Source: Oscillospiraceae bacterium (GTDB lineage: Bacteria; Bacillota; Clostridia; Oscillospirales; Oscillospiraceae). Taken from it: a stretch of 64,000 nt of DNA. A model generated the notes under the pieces. The model was not told the origin of the DNA. It saw only the letters and a program-made list of their open reading frames with translations, and did no database searches. Both the position numbers and the translations under genes were made by a program. Below, piece by piece: positions 7,788 through 16,681 of this stretch (within the stretch, counting starts at the first letter, position 1; every line of letters begins with the position of its first letter). The stretch covers positions 62,001 to 126,000 of the forward strand of contig JAFTXW010000016.1 of assembly GCA_017461445.1 (NCBI GenBank). Reading direction: 5' to 3'.

Positions 7788-9374
7788 TTATTTTCGCCGG
7801 GCAATCTTTTCGGGATACCATTTCTGAAACCATGCCGTAAACCAGCCCATGGCCATAGGGAGCACCGAATTGACGGCACCCGTCCAGGAACTGACCGCTG
7901 TGCCCATCAGGAAATAGGTCCAGACAGGCGTCAGCAGATACAGCACACCCCAGCAGGCAGTCAGGATGCGGTTGGTTTTCAGGAACAGCGGGTTGGAGAG
8001 CATTCCCTCTCCGCCGTAGTCATTCAATGAGTAGTGGGCGGTCAGAGGGATTCTGCACAGGCAGGACGCTGACCACATCAGACCAAAGCACAGGTATGAA
8101 AGAGGCACCACAATGCGTCCCTCCACACCCAGCAAGAGCAGCCCCGCGCAGAGGGTGACAAGCAGCGTGGAAAGGGTATCGAAAATGGTCTTTCGGTTGC
8201 GGAAATACACCAGCGGCACTGCCGCGCAGACCGCAATAGCGATCAGGGCACCATAGAAGCTATCGATTGACCCAGCCACCCAGAAGGTGATCCAGGGGAT
8301 CAGAAGGAGGTTCATATTGGTGGGACGTTCGCGGTTTTGGGCGGGGGCATGTTCCGGAGTGCTGCCGAAGTATTTCTCCCACTGGATCATCAGCTGAAAA
8401 TCGCCCTTAACACGGTACATCTGCTGCATCATGGCATCCTGCCCGGTGATCTCCCCGGCGGCAATGGCTTTCCAGAGGGTGTAGGGCGTTTCAATGCAGG
8501 TGGTATAATCCTGGAAATCATTCGTAAGCACCTTGCTGCCTTCTTTTGTCAGCAGGATCTGATACCGTTTGCCGATATCCGTATAATCCATTTCCAGGAC
8601 GATATTCTTCCCCGGCCAGGCGTTTTTGTTGTAAAGGGCCGCCATCTGGCGGGTGAAGATAAGGCTCTCGTCAGCGGCTTCCCCGGACTTTTCTACGCCC
8701 CAGCTGGCGTCGGCCATGGCCTCAAAGACCTCACGGGGATATAGCAGGGTATCCAGCTTTTCCCGGGTTTCCGCAGAAATGCCGCCCTGGCCAAACTCCT
8801 GTCCCGCCCGGGTCACATGGGAGAGGTACTCCCCTGTCCGGGCCTGCAGCTCCTTCACCCGGAACAGCTCCCCCTGACCGCAGAAAATGGCGGTATAGTT
8901 CCCTTTTCCGCAGATATGGTCAAAAATCGCCGTAACGCCGTCGTAATTCCCCTTTGCGGTATAAAAGCCACAGGTGGAGATGACCACATGCCGCTTTCCG
9001 CCCATGTCGTAACGGCTGGGATGGCCCCCGGATTCACTGTCTGCCGTCATGAAGGGCAGTACCATAGGCAGCTGCCGGTCCATCAGGTTTTTCAGAGGGC
9101 CGGGGACACTGAAATAATACAGCGGGAAGCTCCACAGGACCACATCCGCCCAGAGCATATTTTCGATCACGACCGCCATATCATCCCGCAGGCAGCAGAC
9201 ACCGGGGGTCTTATTCCAGCAGGAGAAGCAGCCAAGGCAGGGATTGATGTCCAGTCGGCTCACATTGGCTTGCCGCACCTCCGCCTGTCCCAGACCCGCA
9301 AGAAAGGCCTTCGTCAGCTGCCAGGTGTTGCTCCGCTCCCCCTTGGGGCTGCCGTTGATGGCAAAAACCTTCAT
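7788..9374 (-). CDS. NADPH-dependent FMN reductase/flavodoxin-like protein fused to a membrane domain
   Basis: The 528-residue protein has an N-terminal flavodoxin-like fold: INGSPKGERSNTW is the FMN-phosphate loop, and LPCxxCxxCW-like PCLGCFSCWNK and SFPLYYFSVPGPLKNLMDR are typical of NAD(P)H-dependent oxidoreductases of the iron-sulfur-flavoprotein-like group. The middle (about 190-345) lacks a recognisable motif but looks like a lipid- or SCP-like alpha/beta region. From about residue 355 onward there are five or six hydrophobic segments ending in KIARRK. It is one uninterrupted frame, so the fusion is real in this sequence. It probably attaches a flavin reductase to the membrane; substrate unknown. 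Confidence 0.75.
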   Translation of the reverse strand: MKVFAINGSPKGERSNTWQLTKAFLAGLGQAEVRQANVSRLDINPCLGCFSCWNKTPGVCCLRDDMAVVIENMLWADVVLWSFPLYYFSVPGPLKNLMDRQLPMVLPFMTADSESGGHPSRYDMGGKRHVVISTCGFYTAKGNYDGVTAIFDHICGKGNYTAIFCGQGELFRVKELQARTGEYLSHVTRAGQEFGQGGISAETREKLDTLLYPREVFEAMADASWGVEKSGEAADESLIFTRQMAALYNKNAWPGKNIVLEMDYTDIGKRYQILLTKEGSKVLTNDFQDYTTCIETPYTLWKAIAAGEITGQDAMMQQMYRVKGDFQLMIQWEKYFGSTPEHAPAQNRERPTNMNLLLIPWITFWVAGSIDSFYGALIAIAVCAAVPLVYFRNRKTIFDTLSTLLVTLCAGLLLLGVEGRIVVPLSYLCFGLMWSASCLCRIPLTAHYSLNDYGGEGMLSNPLFLKTNRILTACWGVLYLLTPVWTYFLMGTAVSSWTGAVNSVLPMAMGWFTAWFQKWYPEKIARRK

Positions 9375-9483
9375 TTATTACTCCTCCCCGCCCGTTCTAT
9401 CAGGATAAGTATACCGTAATTCGCCCTGTTTTTCAACAGCAAATTGAACACCTCCGCATAGAATGGCATGGAGGTATCAGCTT

Positions 9484-10368
9484 ATGAAACAACCCTTATT
9501 CACCGGGGCCTGCACGGCTCTCGTAACCCCATTTCTAAATGGAAAAGTCAACTATTCCATGCTGAAGCGGCTGCTGGACCGGCAGCTGGAGGCAGGCATC
9601 CGGGCCGTCGTCCTCAGCGGCACTACGGGAGAATCTCCCACACTGTCCGATGAGGAAAAGCTCACCATCTTCGCCTGCGCCAAAGACCACGTTGGCGACT
9701 GCTGCACCGTCATTGGCGGCACCGGCTCCAATGACACCCGCCATGCGGTGGCTCTCAGCCGGGCGGCGGAGGAAGCGGGGGCGGACGCGCTGCTGATCGT
9801 CAGTCCCTACTACAACAAAGCCACACCCGAGGGCCTTTACACCCACTACGCCGCCATTGCGTCCGCAGTACATATCCCCATCGTGGTCTACAATGTCCCC
9901 TCCCGCACCGGGGTGGATATCCCTGTCAGTGTTTACAAGCGGCTGGCGGAGATTCCCGGCATTGCCGGGGTCAAGGAAGCGTCTGCGGACATTGTAAAGA
10001 CCGCCCGGATCAAAGCTGCCTGTTCCGCGGATTTTACCGTTTGGAGCGGCAACGATGACCAGGCGGTGCCCGTTATGGCTCTCGGCGGGCTGGGGGTCAT
10101 TTCCGTTCTTTCCAATGTGGCCCCGGTGGAGACCCAGGCCATGGCCCAGGCCGCCCTGGCGGGAGATTTCGACACTGCGGCGGCGTTGCAAATTGAGCTG
10201 CTTCCCCTCATCGAGCTGCTGTTCTGTGAGGTGAATCCCATACCGGTAAAGGCCGCTATGGGGCTGCTGGGCTATGACTGCGGAGAATGCCGGATGCCGC
10301 TGACACCTATGAGCAAAGAAAACTGCGCCAAACTGGAAACCACGCTTCGGAAATTAACGGCAGGTTAA
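9484..10368 (+). CDS. dapA: 4-hydroxy-tetrahydrodipicolinate synthase
   Basis: DapA condenses pyruvate with aspartate semialdehyde, the first committed step to lysine and diaminopimelate for peptidoglycan, and to dipicolinate in spores. The 294-residue TIM barrel shows ALVTPF at the start, LSGTTGESPTL (Thr-Thr of the catalytic relay), YNVPSRTGVDI (catalytic Tyr) and IAGVKEASAD (Schiff-base Lys). I use ATG 9484, preceded by GGAGGTATC, instead of the in-frame ATG at 9463. No other lysine genes are adjacent. Confidence 0.96.
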   Translation: MKQPLFTGACTALVTPFLNGKVNYSMLKRLLDRQLEAGIRAVVLSGTTGESPTLSDEEKLTIFACAKDHVGDCCTVIGGTGSNDTRHAVALSRAAEEAGADALLIVSPYYNKATPEGLYTHYAAIASAVHIPIVVYNVPSRTGVDIPVSVYKRLAEIPGIAGVKEASADIVKTARIKAACSADFTVWSGNDDQAVPVMALGGLGVISVLSNVAPVETQAMAQAALAGDFDTAAALQIELLPLIELLFCEVNPIPVKAAMGLLGYDCGECRMPLTPMSKENCAKLETTLRKLTAG

Positions 10369-10399
10369 GTTTCTATCCCAAAGATTAACAACCGCTCGA

Positions 10400-10428
10400 T
10401 TGCCAAATTCCCTCCAAATTGGTATAAT
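10400..10428 (+). promoter_or_regulatory. Promoter of the XRE-family regulator gene
   Basis: TTGCCA (10400-10405) and TATAAT (10423-10428) are 17 bases apart and lie about 50 bases before the start codon. Confidence 0.7.
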
Positions 10429-10476
10429 CAAGGCATGAAAGGCTTTTCGGATCATCTCAATTTGGAGGAATTTTTA

Positions 10477-11532
10477 ATGGCAATGAATCTCGTCATTCAG
10501 GAGAAGCGGCGGGCACTGGGGCTGACACAGGAGCAGGTGGCGGAGCACATGGGCGTGTCCACCCCCGCCGTCAGCAAATGGGAGACCGGGCAGACCTGTC
10601 CCGATACCGCCCTTCTCCCCCGGCTGGCCCGTCTGCTGAAAACCGATCTCAATTCCCTTTTTGCATTCCAGGAATCCCTTTCTTCGGAAGAAATTCGGGA
10701 AATCTGCACCTCTATCCGGGAAACCGGGCAGAAGGATGGTGCTCCCGCCGCCTTCGCCCTGGCAGAGGAACAGCTGCGAAGCTTCCCCCATTGCGAAGAA
10801 CTGCTGCTGAACACCGCTTTTTCCCTGAAATCCGTCACCAACCTTTCCCCAGCGGATACCGCCGCTTATGGGGATAAGGTGGACGCTATGTTTGAAAAGC
10901 TGGCAGAAAGCAGCGATCTCTCCATCCGCAACAGTGCAAACTTCATGCTGGCAAACAAGTACATCCGCAGGGGCGAACTGGAGCAGGCCCAGCAGGTTCT
11001 GGATCGGATGCCTGATAAACAGGATATCACCCGGGAGCTGGCGGATAAGATGATGCTGCAGGTAACCATATACCAGCAGCAGGGAAAATATGAGGAAGCT
11101 GCGGAAAAGCTGGAATATGCCATGCTGACCACTGCCACCCGTATGCAGACCCTGCTGAGCCAGTACATCGGTCTGGAAATGACCGCCGGGAATCCCGACC
11201 GGGCAAAGGTCGCGGCGGACAAGGGAATGGCCTTCGGAAACTTGTTCCAGCTGTGGGAGTACACCTACTATGTGGATGAATATATGGTCGCCCTGAAAGC
11301 CAGGGACGCGGGTGCCGTGCTTTCCCTGCTGCGCAAGCTACTGACCGCGCTGACGCAGCCCTGGAACACGGCGGACACGGTTTTGTTCCGGCATGTTCAA
11401 TGGAACATCTCCCCGGAGCAGTACAAGGATGTCCGTACCCAGCTTCTTGCCAGCCTGGAGCAGGACGCGGAATATGAATTTCTGCGGGAAACCCCGGAGT
11501 TTGACACCCTGCTGAAGGATTTTCGCACATAA
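10477..11532 (+). CDS. XRE-family transcriptional regulator with a tetratricopeptide-like C-terminal domain
   Basis: The 351-residue protein starts with a canonical helix-turn-helix (KRRALGLTQEQVAEHMGVSTPAVSKWETGQTCPD trimmed here to its core, residues about 9-60). The rest, from about residue 90, is alpha-helical with repeats such as KYEEAAEKLEYAM and ELEQAQQVLDRM that look like TPR-type hairpins. Proteins of this layout often respond to a peptide or protein ligand through the helical domain. The ATG at 10477 follows TTGGAGGAA; the ATG at 10435 is too close to the promoter to be likely. Its target genes are unknown. Confidence 0.82.
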   Translation: MAMNLVIQEKRRALGLTQEQVAEHMGVSTPAVSKWETGQTCPDTALLPRLARLLKTDLNSLFAFQESLSSEEIREICTSIRETGQKDGAPAAFALAEEQLRSFPHCEELLLNTAFSLKSVTNLSPADTAAYGDKVDAMFEKLAESSDLSIRNSANFMLANKYIRRGELEQAQQVLDRMPDKQDITRELADKMMLQVTIYQQQGKYEEAAEKLEYAMLTTATRMQTLLSQYIGLEMTAGNPDRAKVAADKGMAFGNLFQLWEYTYYVDEYMVALKARDAGAVLSLLRKLLTALTQPWNTADTVLFRHVQWNISPEQYKDVRTQLLASLEQDAEYEFLRETPEFDTLLKDFRT

Positions 11533-11563
11533 GGAAACGCCGCCCTCACGGGCGGCGTTTTGT
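11533..11563. terminator. Bidirectional terminator between convergent genes
   Basis: AACGCCGCC and GGGCGGCGTT pair around CTCAC and are followed by TTGTTAT. It separates the XRE regulator from the GNAT operon. Confidence 0.8.
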
Positions 11564-12018
11564 TATAGATTCATCAGCATACCGTGATTGGCAATATGCA
11601 GGCCGCATTTTTTGTAGAATGCGATGGCGTTTTCATTGGGGGCATCCACATAGAGCTGTATCGCGGAACAGCCCTCGACCTGAGCCAGTTCCCGCAGGTC
11701 TGCCATCATCCGCTGGCCGATGCCCTGATTTCGGAGAGACTGCTCCACCCCGATATCATCGATGCTGACCATTTTCCGCCGGGCGGCAGCGGGGCCGCCT
11801 GCCTGCCAGAAATAAAAGAGGAGGTAGCCAACCACAGTACCATTGCGCCGGGCGGCATACAGCTTCTTTTCCCGGATACATTCCAGATAATAGTCCATGG
11901 GATAGGGACGCTCCACCACCTGCCCGGAGCCCCAGGAGGCGTGAAGCTCACACACCTGCCGGGCGATGCGGTTGATATCCTCCCAATCCTCAGGACGGGC
12001 AAGTTCCAAAAACTCCAT
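11563..12018 (-). CDS. GNAT-family N-acetyltransferase (downstream copy)
   Basis: This 151-residue protein has the GNAT core: IDDIGVEQSLRNQGIGQRMMADL contains the acetyl-CoA loop (Q/RxxGxG/A as RNQGIG), and LYVDAPNENAIAFYKKCG is the usual motif B. It is a paralogue of the gene immediately upstream, same length and aligned throughout (both begin near ELARP and contain RNQGIG). The ATG at 12018 lies two bases after the previous stop codon and follows AAAGG. It is the last gene of the T-box operon. The acceptor substrate is unknown. Confidence 0.88.
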   Translation of the reverse strand: MEFLELARPEDWEDINRIARQVCELHASWGSGQVVERPYPMDYYLECIREKKLYAARRNGTVVGYLLFYFWQAGGPAAARRKMVSIDDIGVEQSLRNQGIGQRMMADLRELAQVEGCSAIQLYVDAPNENAIAFYKKCGLHIANHGMLMNL

Positions 12019-12020
12019 AT

Positions 12021-12476
12021 TCAAACCTTTCTCTGCATATCGATACTGCGGATAGTAAACCCGCACTTCTGGTAAAACGCAACCGCATCATCGTTCTGGG
12101 GGTAGACACCCAGCTGCATATCAGTGCAGCCGAAGGCCTTTGCCAAGGCGCGGACATCGGCCATCATTTCTTTGCCGATGCCCTGATTGCGGCAGGTCTC
12201 CTCCACGCAGATTTCGTCAATGATCATCACGCGCCGTTTCACATGGCCGGGCATATCGTAATTGCGGATTTTCAGAAGCACATAGCCCACAACGGTATCC
12301 GCCAGCCGGGCAACATACAGGTTCCGATTCTGAGTTTCCGCCTGAAACCGCTCCTCCGGGTATAGCTCCTCAGGCATCACATAGATGTCGGGCCGCCAGA
12401 CCACATGGAGGGCGTGGACTTCCATGGCTAGAGCGTTTACCGCCTCACGGTCAGAAGGCCGAGCCAGTTCCAGCAT
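12021..12476 (-). CDS. GNAT-family N-acetyltransferase (upstream copy)
   Basis: This 151-residue acetyltransferase has IDEICVEETCRNQGIGKEMMADV (acetyl-CoA binding) and VYPQNDDAVAFYQKCGF. It begins in the stop codon of tyrS (TAATG), so its translation is coupled to the synthetase. With its tandem paralogue it sits in a tyrosine-controlled operon. An amino-acid or tRNA-related acceptor could be imagined, but nothing in the sequence shows it. Confidence 0.88.
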   Translation of the reverse strand: MLELARPSDREAVNALAMEVHALHVVWRPDIYVMPEELYPEERFQAETQNRNLYVARLADTVVGYVLLKIRNYDMPGHVKRRVMIIDEICVEETCRNQGIGKEMMADVRALAKAFGCTDMQLGVYPQNDDAVAFYQKCGFTIRSIDMQRKV

Positions 12477-13699
12477 TACTCCAGCACCGCCTTGTGGAAG
12501 ACCTTCTTACCCTTGCGGATCTTGACACCGTTTTTGAGCATCTCTTCCGTTACGGTAAAGCTGGCAGTAACGACTTTCTCATCGTTGACAAAAACACCTC
12601 CACCCTCAACCAATCGACGCGCTTCTTTGTTGGAGGATGCCAATTTACAAGCAACCATCAGAGAAAGGATGCCAATCATAGCTTCTTTCAGCAGTTCCGC
12701 AGCAATTTTGGTCGTGGGCATATTGGCATCGTCGCCGCCGCCCACGAACAGGGCCTTGGCAGCAGCCTTGGCCTTGTCGGCCTCTTCCTCGCCGTGAACC
12801 AGCTTGGTCAGCTCGTAGGCCAGAATTTCCTTGGCGGTGTTCAGCTGGGCATCCTTCCAGTCGGCCATGGCGTCGATCTCTTCCAGAGGCAGGAAGGTCA
12901 GCATACGGATACATTTCATCACGTCAGCATCCTCCACGTTCCGCCAGTACTGGTAGAAGTCGAAGGGAGTGGTCTTGTTGGGGTCCAGCCAGACCGCACC
13001 CTTGGCGGTCTTGCCCATCTTCTTGCCCTCGGAGTTCAGGAGCAGGGTGATGGTCATGGCGTGGGCATCCTTGCCCAGCTTCTTGCGGATCAGCTCGGTG
13101 CCTCCCAGCATATTGCTCCACTGGTCATTGCCGCCGAACTGCATATTGCAGCCGTAGTTCTGGTACAGGTGGTAGAAGTCGTAGGACTGCATGATCATGT
13201 AGTTGAATTCCAGGAAGCTGAGGCCCTTCTCCATGCGCTGCTTGTAGCATTCGGCCCGCAGCATGTTGTTGACAGAGAAGCAGGCACCCACCTCCCTCAG
13301 AACGTCCACATAGTTCAGATCCAGCAGCCAGTCGGCGTTGTTGACCATCTGGGCCTTGCCCTCGCCGAACTCAATGAAACGCTCCATCTGCTTCTTGAAG
13401 CAGTCACAGTTATGCTGGATGGTCTCCTGGGTCATCATGGAGCGCATATCGGTACGGCCGGAGGGGTCGCCGATCATGGCGGTGCCGCCGCCGATCAGGG
13501 CAATGGGCTTGTTTCCAGCCATCTGGAGCCGCTTCATCAGGCACAGGGCCATGAAGTGGCCAACGTGCAGGGAGTCGGCGGTGGGGTCAAAGCCGATGTA
13601 GAAGGTGGCCTTGCCGTTGTCGATCATTTCGCGGATCTCGTCCTCATTGGTCACCTGGGCGATCAGACCCCGGGCAACCAGTTCATCATACAGTTTCAT
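12476..13699 (-). CDS. tyrS: Tyrosyl-tRNA synthetase
   Basis: The class I synthetase charges tRNA-Tyr. The 407-residue protein shows the nucleotide-binding HVGH (HIGH) motif in DSLHVGHFMAL, the tyrosine-specific QFGGNDQWSNM, the KMGKT variant of KMSKS and a C-terminal S4 RNA-binding domain (LVEGGGVFVNDEKV). It is the second gene behind the tyrosine T-box leader and overlaps the next GNAT gene by one base. Confidence 0.97.
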   Translation of the reverse strand: MKLYDELVARGLIAQVTNEDEIREMIDNGKATFYIGFDPTADSLHVGHFMALCLMKRLQMAGNKPIALIGGGTAMIGDPSGRTDMRSMMTQETIQHNCDCFKKQMERFIEFGEGKAQMVNNADWLLDLNYVDVLREVGACFSVNNMLRAECYKQRMEKGLSFLEFNYMIMQSYDFYHLYQNYGCNMQFGGNDQWSNMLGGTELIRKKLGKDAHAMTITLLLNSEGKKMGKTAKGAVWLDPNKTTPFDFYQYWRNVEDADVMKCIRMLTFLPLEEIDAMADWKDAQLNTAKEILAYELTKLVHGEEEADKAKAAAKALFVGGGDDANMPTTKIAAELLKEAMIGILSLMVACKLASSNKEARRLVEGGGVFVNDEKVVTASFTVTEEMLKNGVKIRKGKKVFHKAVLE

Positions 13700-13714
13700 A
13701 GTCTAATTCCTTTC

Positions 13715-14650
13715 TTATTGGGCCGCGTCACTGCTCACCATAGTGATAAGGGCAGCGCGCAGAATATTGACGTTGGTTTCTTCCAGGATGGTATCCCTGG
13801 GAGTGTGGATGCGGGCGTAGTAATGGCCCACCCACTTGTGTTTATGGAACGCGGCGATGGCCACGCCATAGGGGAAGTTTCCCTGGTCAGAGGGATAGAC
13901 GGTGAAGCCCTTATCCCGAACCAGGACGGATTTCTTACCGAAATAGCCGGTGCATTTATACAGGGGCCGCAGCTTTTCTACGTTCTTTTTCAGCTTCTTG
14001 CTGGGCATCAGCAGAATGTGGTCGCCGTCGCCCACGCAGTCCATATTCAGAACCACCTGATTTTCCGTGGTCTTTTTGTGGGCCTTGCGGTAGGCGGCGG
14101 AGCCGAGAAGTCCCGCCTCTTCCAGGTCGAACAGGACGAAGCAGACCTTATGCCGCTGGTTTTCAGGCAGAGTGCGGGCAATTTCCAATAGTGTTACTAC
14201 GCCGGAGGTGTTGTCGTTGACGTTGCTGGGATTGGCGGGGCCAACCATCATACAGATCAGCAGTGTCCAGTATACCACAACTGCTGCAAAGGTGCCCAGC
14301 TCCACATTCATGGTAAGAACGCCCAATGCCACACCCACAAGAAACGAAACCAGCATCATCACGGCCACCATAGCCAGCTGATAAGCAAGGTAAACAAACA
14401 CATTGCAGGGGGTGACGATATTGGGGAACAGCATCCGGGCGCAGGTGTCATAATGGGCGGTGATCAGGTATTGGGCCTGCTCCGGGTCGCCGACGACCAG
14501 ATTCCGAACGCCCATACTCCCCTTTTCGACGCTGCATTCATATCCCAACCCCTGGGCATAGGACTGCACAGCATCCCGGAAGGCCTGCTTCTGTGCCTTG
14601 GACTTCCGCACAGGGAACAGCTTCACCACATCCATGGGATTTGCCAGCAT
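13715..14650 (-). CDS. M28-family metallopeptidase with membrane segments
   Basis: This 311-residue protein has the M28 aminopeptidase zinc-site pattern: ITAHYDTC (His, Asp), NDNTSGVVTLLEIAR (bridging Asp), LFDLEEAGLLGS (catalytic Glu and zinc Glu), MDCVGDGD and a late IHTPRD. Two hydrophobic segments lie at about residues 90-150. That makes it a membrane-bound dipeptidase or aminopeptidase-like protein. I use ATG 14650 after GAGAGGAGA; the longer frame would start inside the T-box terminator. It is the first gene behind the tyrosine T-box, 15 bases before tyrS, so it should be induced by uncharged tRNA-Tyr. Confidence 0.85.
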   Translation of the reverse strand: MLANPMDVVKLFPVRKSKAQKQAFRDAVQSYAQGLGYECSVEKGSMGVRNLVVGDPEQAQYLITAHYDTCARMLFPNIVTPCNVFVYLAYQLAMVAVMMLVSFLVGVALGVLTMNVELGTFAAVVVYWTLLICMMVGPANPSNVNDNTSGVVTLLEIARTLPENQRHKVCFVLFDLEEAGLLGSAAYRKAHKKTTENQVVLNMDCVGDGDHILLMPSKKLKKNVEKLRPLYKCTGYFGKKSVLVRDKGFTVYPSDQGNFPYGVAIAAFHKHKWVGHYYARIHTPRDTILEETNVNILRAALITMVSSDAAQ

Positions 14651-14672
14651 GATATCTCTCCTCTCTGTAAAT

Positions 14673-14936
14673 AAAAAACGCCCTCTATCCATACGGATAG
14701 AGGGCGTAAAAATACGCGGTACCACCTCTAATTCGGCATTTCCTCACGGAATATGCCCTCACGGCGTCCAACAACGCCTCTCGCTGTCTCGGGCGACCCC
14801 GTCCTCCCCTACTTTGTATATTTTCAGGCAGGCCACTCCGGGAGGTATTTCGGCGGATCTCCCCACTGCCTTGCACCAACCGGCAGCTCTCTGGCGGGAA
14901 ACGGGACGCTTACTTCTTCCCTTCACAGTGTTACTT
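14673..14936 (-). promoter_or_regulatory. Tyrosine T-box riboswitch
   Basis: Read on the minus strand the leader contains the T-box core GGTGGTACCGCG (14715-14726) after AATTAGA, and ends in a terminator (CGCCCTCTATCC with GGATAGAGGGCG, then TTTTTT, 14673-14706). In the 3' side of stem I, GAAATACC presents UAC at 14845-14847 where the specifier codon is expected, which means tyrosine. Uncharged tRNA-Tyr should stabilise the antiterminator and switch on the M28 peptidase-tyrS-GNAT-GNAT operon. Confidence 0.92.
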
Positions 14937-14941
14937 GCATT

Positions 14942-14970
14942 ACTTTAACAAAAAGGTAGGCTTTTGTCAA
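14942..14970 (-). promoter_or_regulatory. Promoter of the tyrosine T-box operon
   Basis: TTGACA and TAAAGT are separated by 17 bases on the minus strand, immediately before the T-box leader. Confidence 0.8.
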
Positions 14971-15012
14971 GCGTTTTCTGCCAAATACTTGTGGAATTTG
15001 TCCAATTTCCAT

Positions 15013-16662
15013 TCAAATGCGCAGCATCTCCTCCGCGCTTTTGAGGGTGGTTTCGGTGATATTGGTGCCGCCGATGATTCTTGCCAGCTCCCGCTTGCGT
15101 CCTTCCAGATCCAGCGGGGTCACGGAAGTAAATGTACGCCCGTTCCGCTCACTCTTGGCGATCAGCAGATGGGTATTGGCAAGGGCCGCCAGCTGGGGAA
15201 GGTGGGTAACGCAGAGCACCTGCTTGTGGGCGGCGACAGATCGCAGCTTTTCAGCTACCTTCTGGGCGGCACGACCGGAAACGCCGGTGTCCACCTCGTC
15301 GAAGATCAGGGTGTTCACCTGATCCTTTTCCGCCAGCACGTTCTTCATGGCAAGCATAATCCGCGCCAGCTCACCGCCGGAAGCCACCTTGCTCATGGGC
15401 TTCAGGGCCTCGCCTGCGTTGGCGGACATGTAGAAGGCCACGGCATCCGCGCCGTTGGGGGTCAGATCCAACTCCCGGAACTGCACCTCGAACTGCACCC
15501 GGGGCATATCCAGCTGGGCCAGCTCCGTGAGGATCCGGGCGGACATAGCCTTAGCGGCGGCCTTGCGGTTCTCCCGGAGGGCTATAGCGGCCTCCCAGGC
15601 GGTCTTTTCCGCCTTTTTCAGCTTCTTTTTCAGCTGCTCCAGGTGGTCATCGGCAAATTCAATTTCGTCCAATTCCTTTTTGGCCTTGGCGAGATAGTCC
15701 AGAATGTCGGTGCAGGTAACGCCGTACTTGCGGCGGAGCCTGTGGATCACATCTAAGCGGGACTCGATCTGCTCCAGCTCGTCGGCGGAGTAGCTCAGCT
15801 CGTCCCGGGCGTCCCGAACCTCCTCAGCTACATCCTGCACCTGGTATTTCAGGTCTGAAACCCTTTCATGCAGGGACTGGAAGCTGTCGCTGAACCGGAT
15901 GAGTCGGGACAGGGCGTATTCCGCCTGGGCCAGCAGGCCTGCCGCGCCGTCGGTATCGTCGCCGCCATAAAGGCATTCCACTGCCTCGTCCATGCCGTTA
16001 GAGAGCTTTTCCGCATTCTGCAGCAGCTTGCGGCGATCCTCCAGGGCTTCGTCCTCCCCTGGTTCCAGCTCGGCCTTTTCGATTTCGGCGATCTGGTATT
16101 TCAGGGTCTCCATGCGGCGGAGCTTCTCGCCCTCATCCATGGTCATCCGGTCGATCTCCCGGCGAAGTTTGGCAACGGCTTCGTATTTTTCGGCATAGCC
16201 CGCCCGCAGGGCTTCGTTATCACCGAAGGCATCCAGGAAGGTCAGGTGGTTATCCTCGTCAAAAAGAGACGCGGAATCGTGCTGGCCGTGAATGTTGATC
16301 AGCTGGATACCCAACTTGTGGAGAATGGACACGGAAACCAGGCTGCCATTGACCCGGCAGACATTTTTTCCGTCCAGATGGATCTCCCGCTGGATCACCG
16401 TCTCGGGATCGTATTCCACCCCATTGTCAGCAAACCAGGGAAATTCCGGCACATCGGTGAACACCGCCCGGACGGAGGCCTTGTTGGTTCCGGTACGGAT
16501 CATGTCCCGGTAAGCCCGTTCGCCCAGAATGGCGGAAATGGCATCAATGACGATAGATTTACCGGCACCGGTCTCACCGGTCAGGACATTAAAGCCCTGG
16601 TCAAAGGAAATATCCGCGCTCTCAATGACCGCGATATTCTCGATATGCAGCAAGCTCAGCAC
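15013..16662 (-). CDS. recN: DNA repair ATPase RecN
   Basis: RecN is an SMC-like ATPase acting at double-strand breaks. The 549-residue protein has the Walker A TGETGAGKS near residue 30, a long coiled-coil middle (about 150-370), an ABC signature VASGGELARIMLAMK, and Walker B LIFDEVDTGVSG followed by HLPQLA. Length and order are normal. In most Firmicutes recN follows argR directly; here a membrane-protein gene lies between them. Confidence 0.97.
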   Translation of the reverse strand: MLSLLHIENIAVIESADISFDQGFNVLTGETGAGKSIVIDAISAILGERAYRDMIRTGTNKASVRAVFTDVPEFPWFADNGVEYDPETVIQREIHLDGKNVCRVNGSLVSVSILHKLGIQLINIHGQHDSASLFDEDNHLTFLDAFGDNEALRAGYAEKYEAVAKLRREIDRMTMDEGEKLRRMETLKYQIAEIEKAELEPGEDEALEDRRKLLQNAEKLSNGMDEAVECLYGGDDTDGAAGLLAQAEYALSRLIRFSDSFQSLHERVSDLKYQVQDVAEEVRDARDELSYSADELEQIESRLDVIHRLRRKYGVTCTDILDYLAKAKKELDEIEFADDHLEQLKKKLKKAEKTAWEAAIALRENRKAAAKAMSARILTELAQLDMPRVQFEVQFRELDLTPNGADAVAFYMSANAGEALKPMSKVASGGELARIMLAMKNVLAEKDQVNTLIFDEVDTGVSGRAAQKVAEKLRSVAAHKQVLCVTHLPQLAALANTHLLIAKSERNGRTFTSVTPLDLEGRKRELARIIGGTNITETTLKSAEEMLRI

Positions 16663-16681
16663 GGTTTCTTCCTCCCTTTTC

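Noticed and set aside
12494-14191. A 565-codon frame opposite tyrS and the M28 peptidase gene
   Set aside because: Low-complexity antisense frame spanning two well-supported genes.
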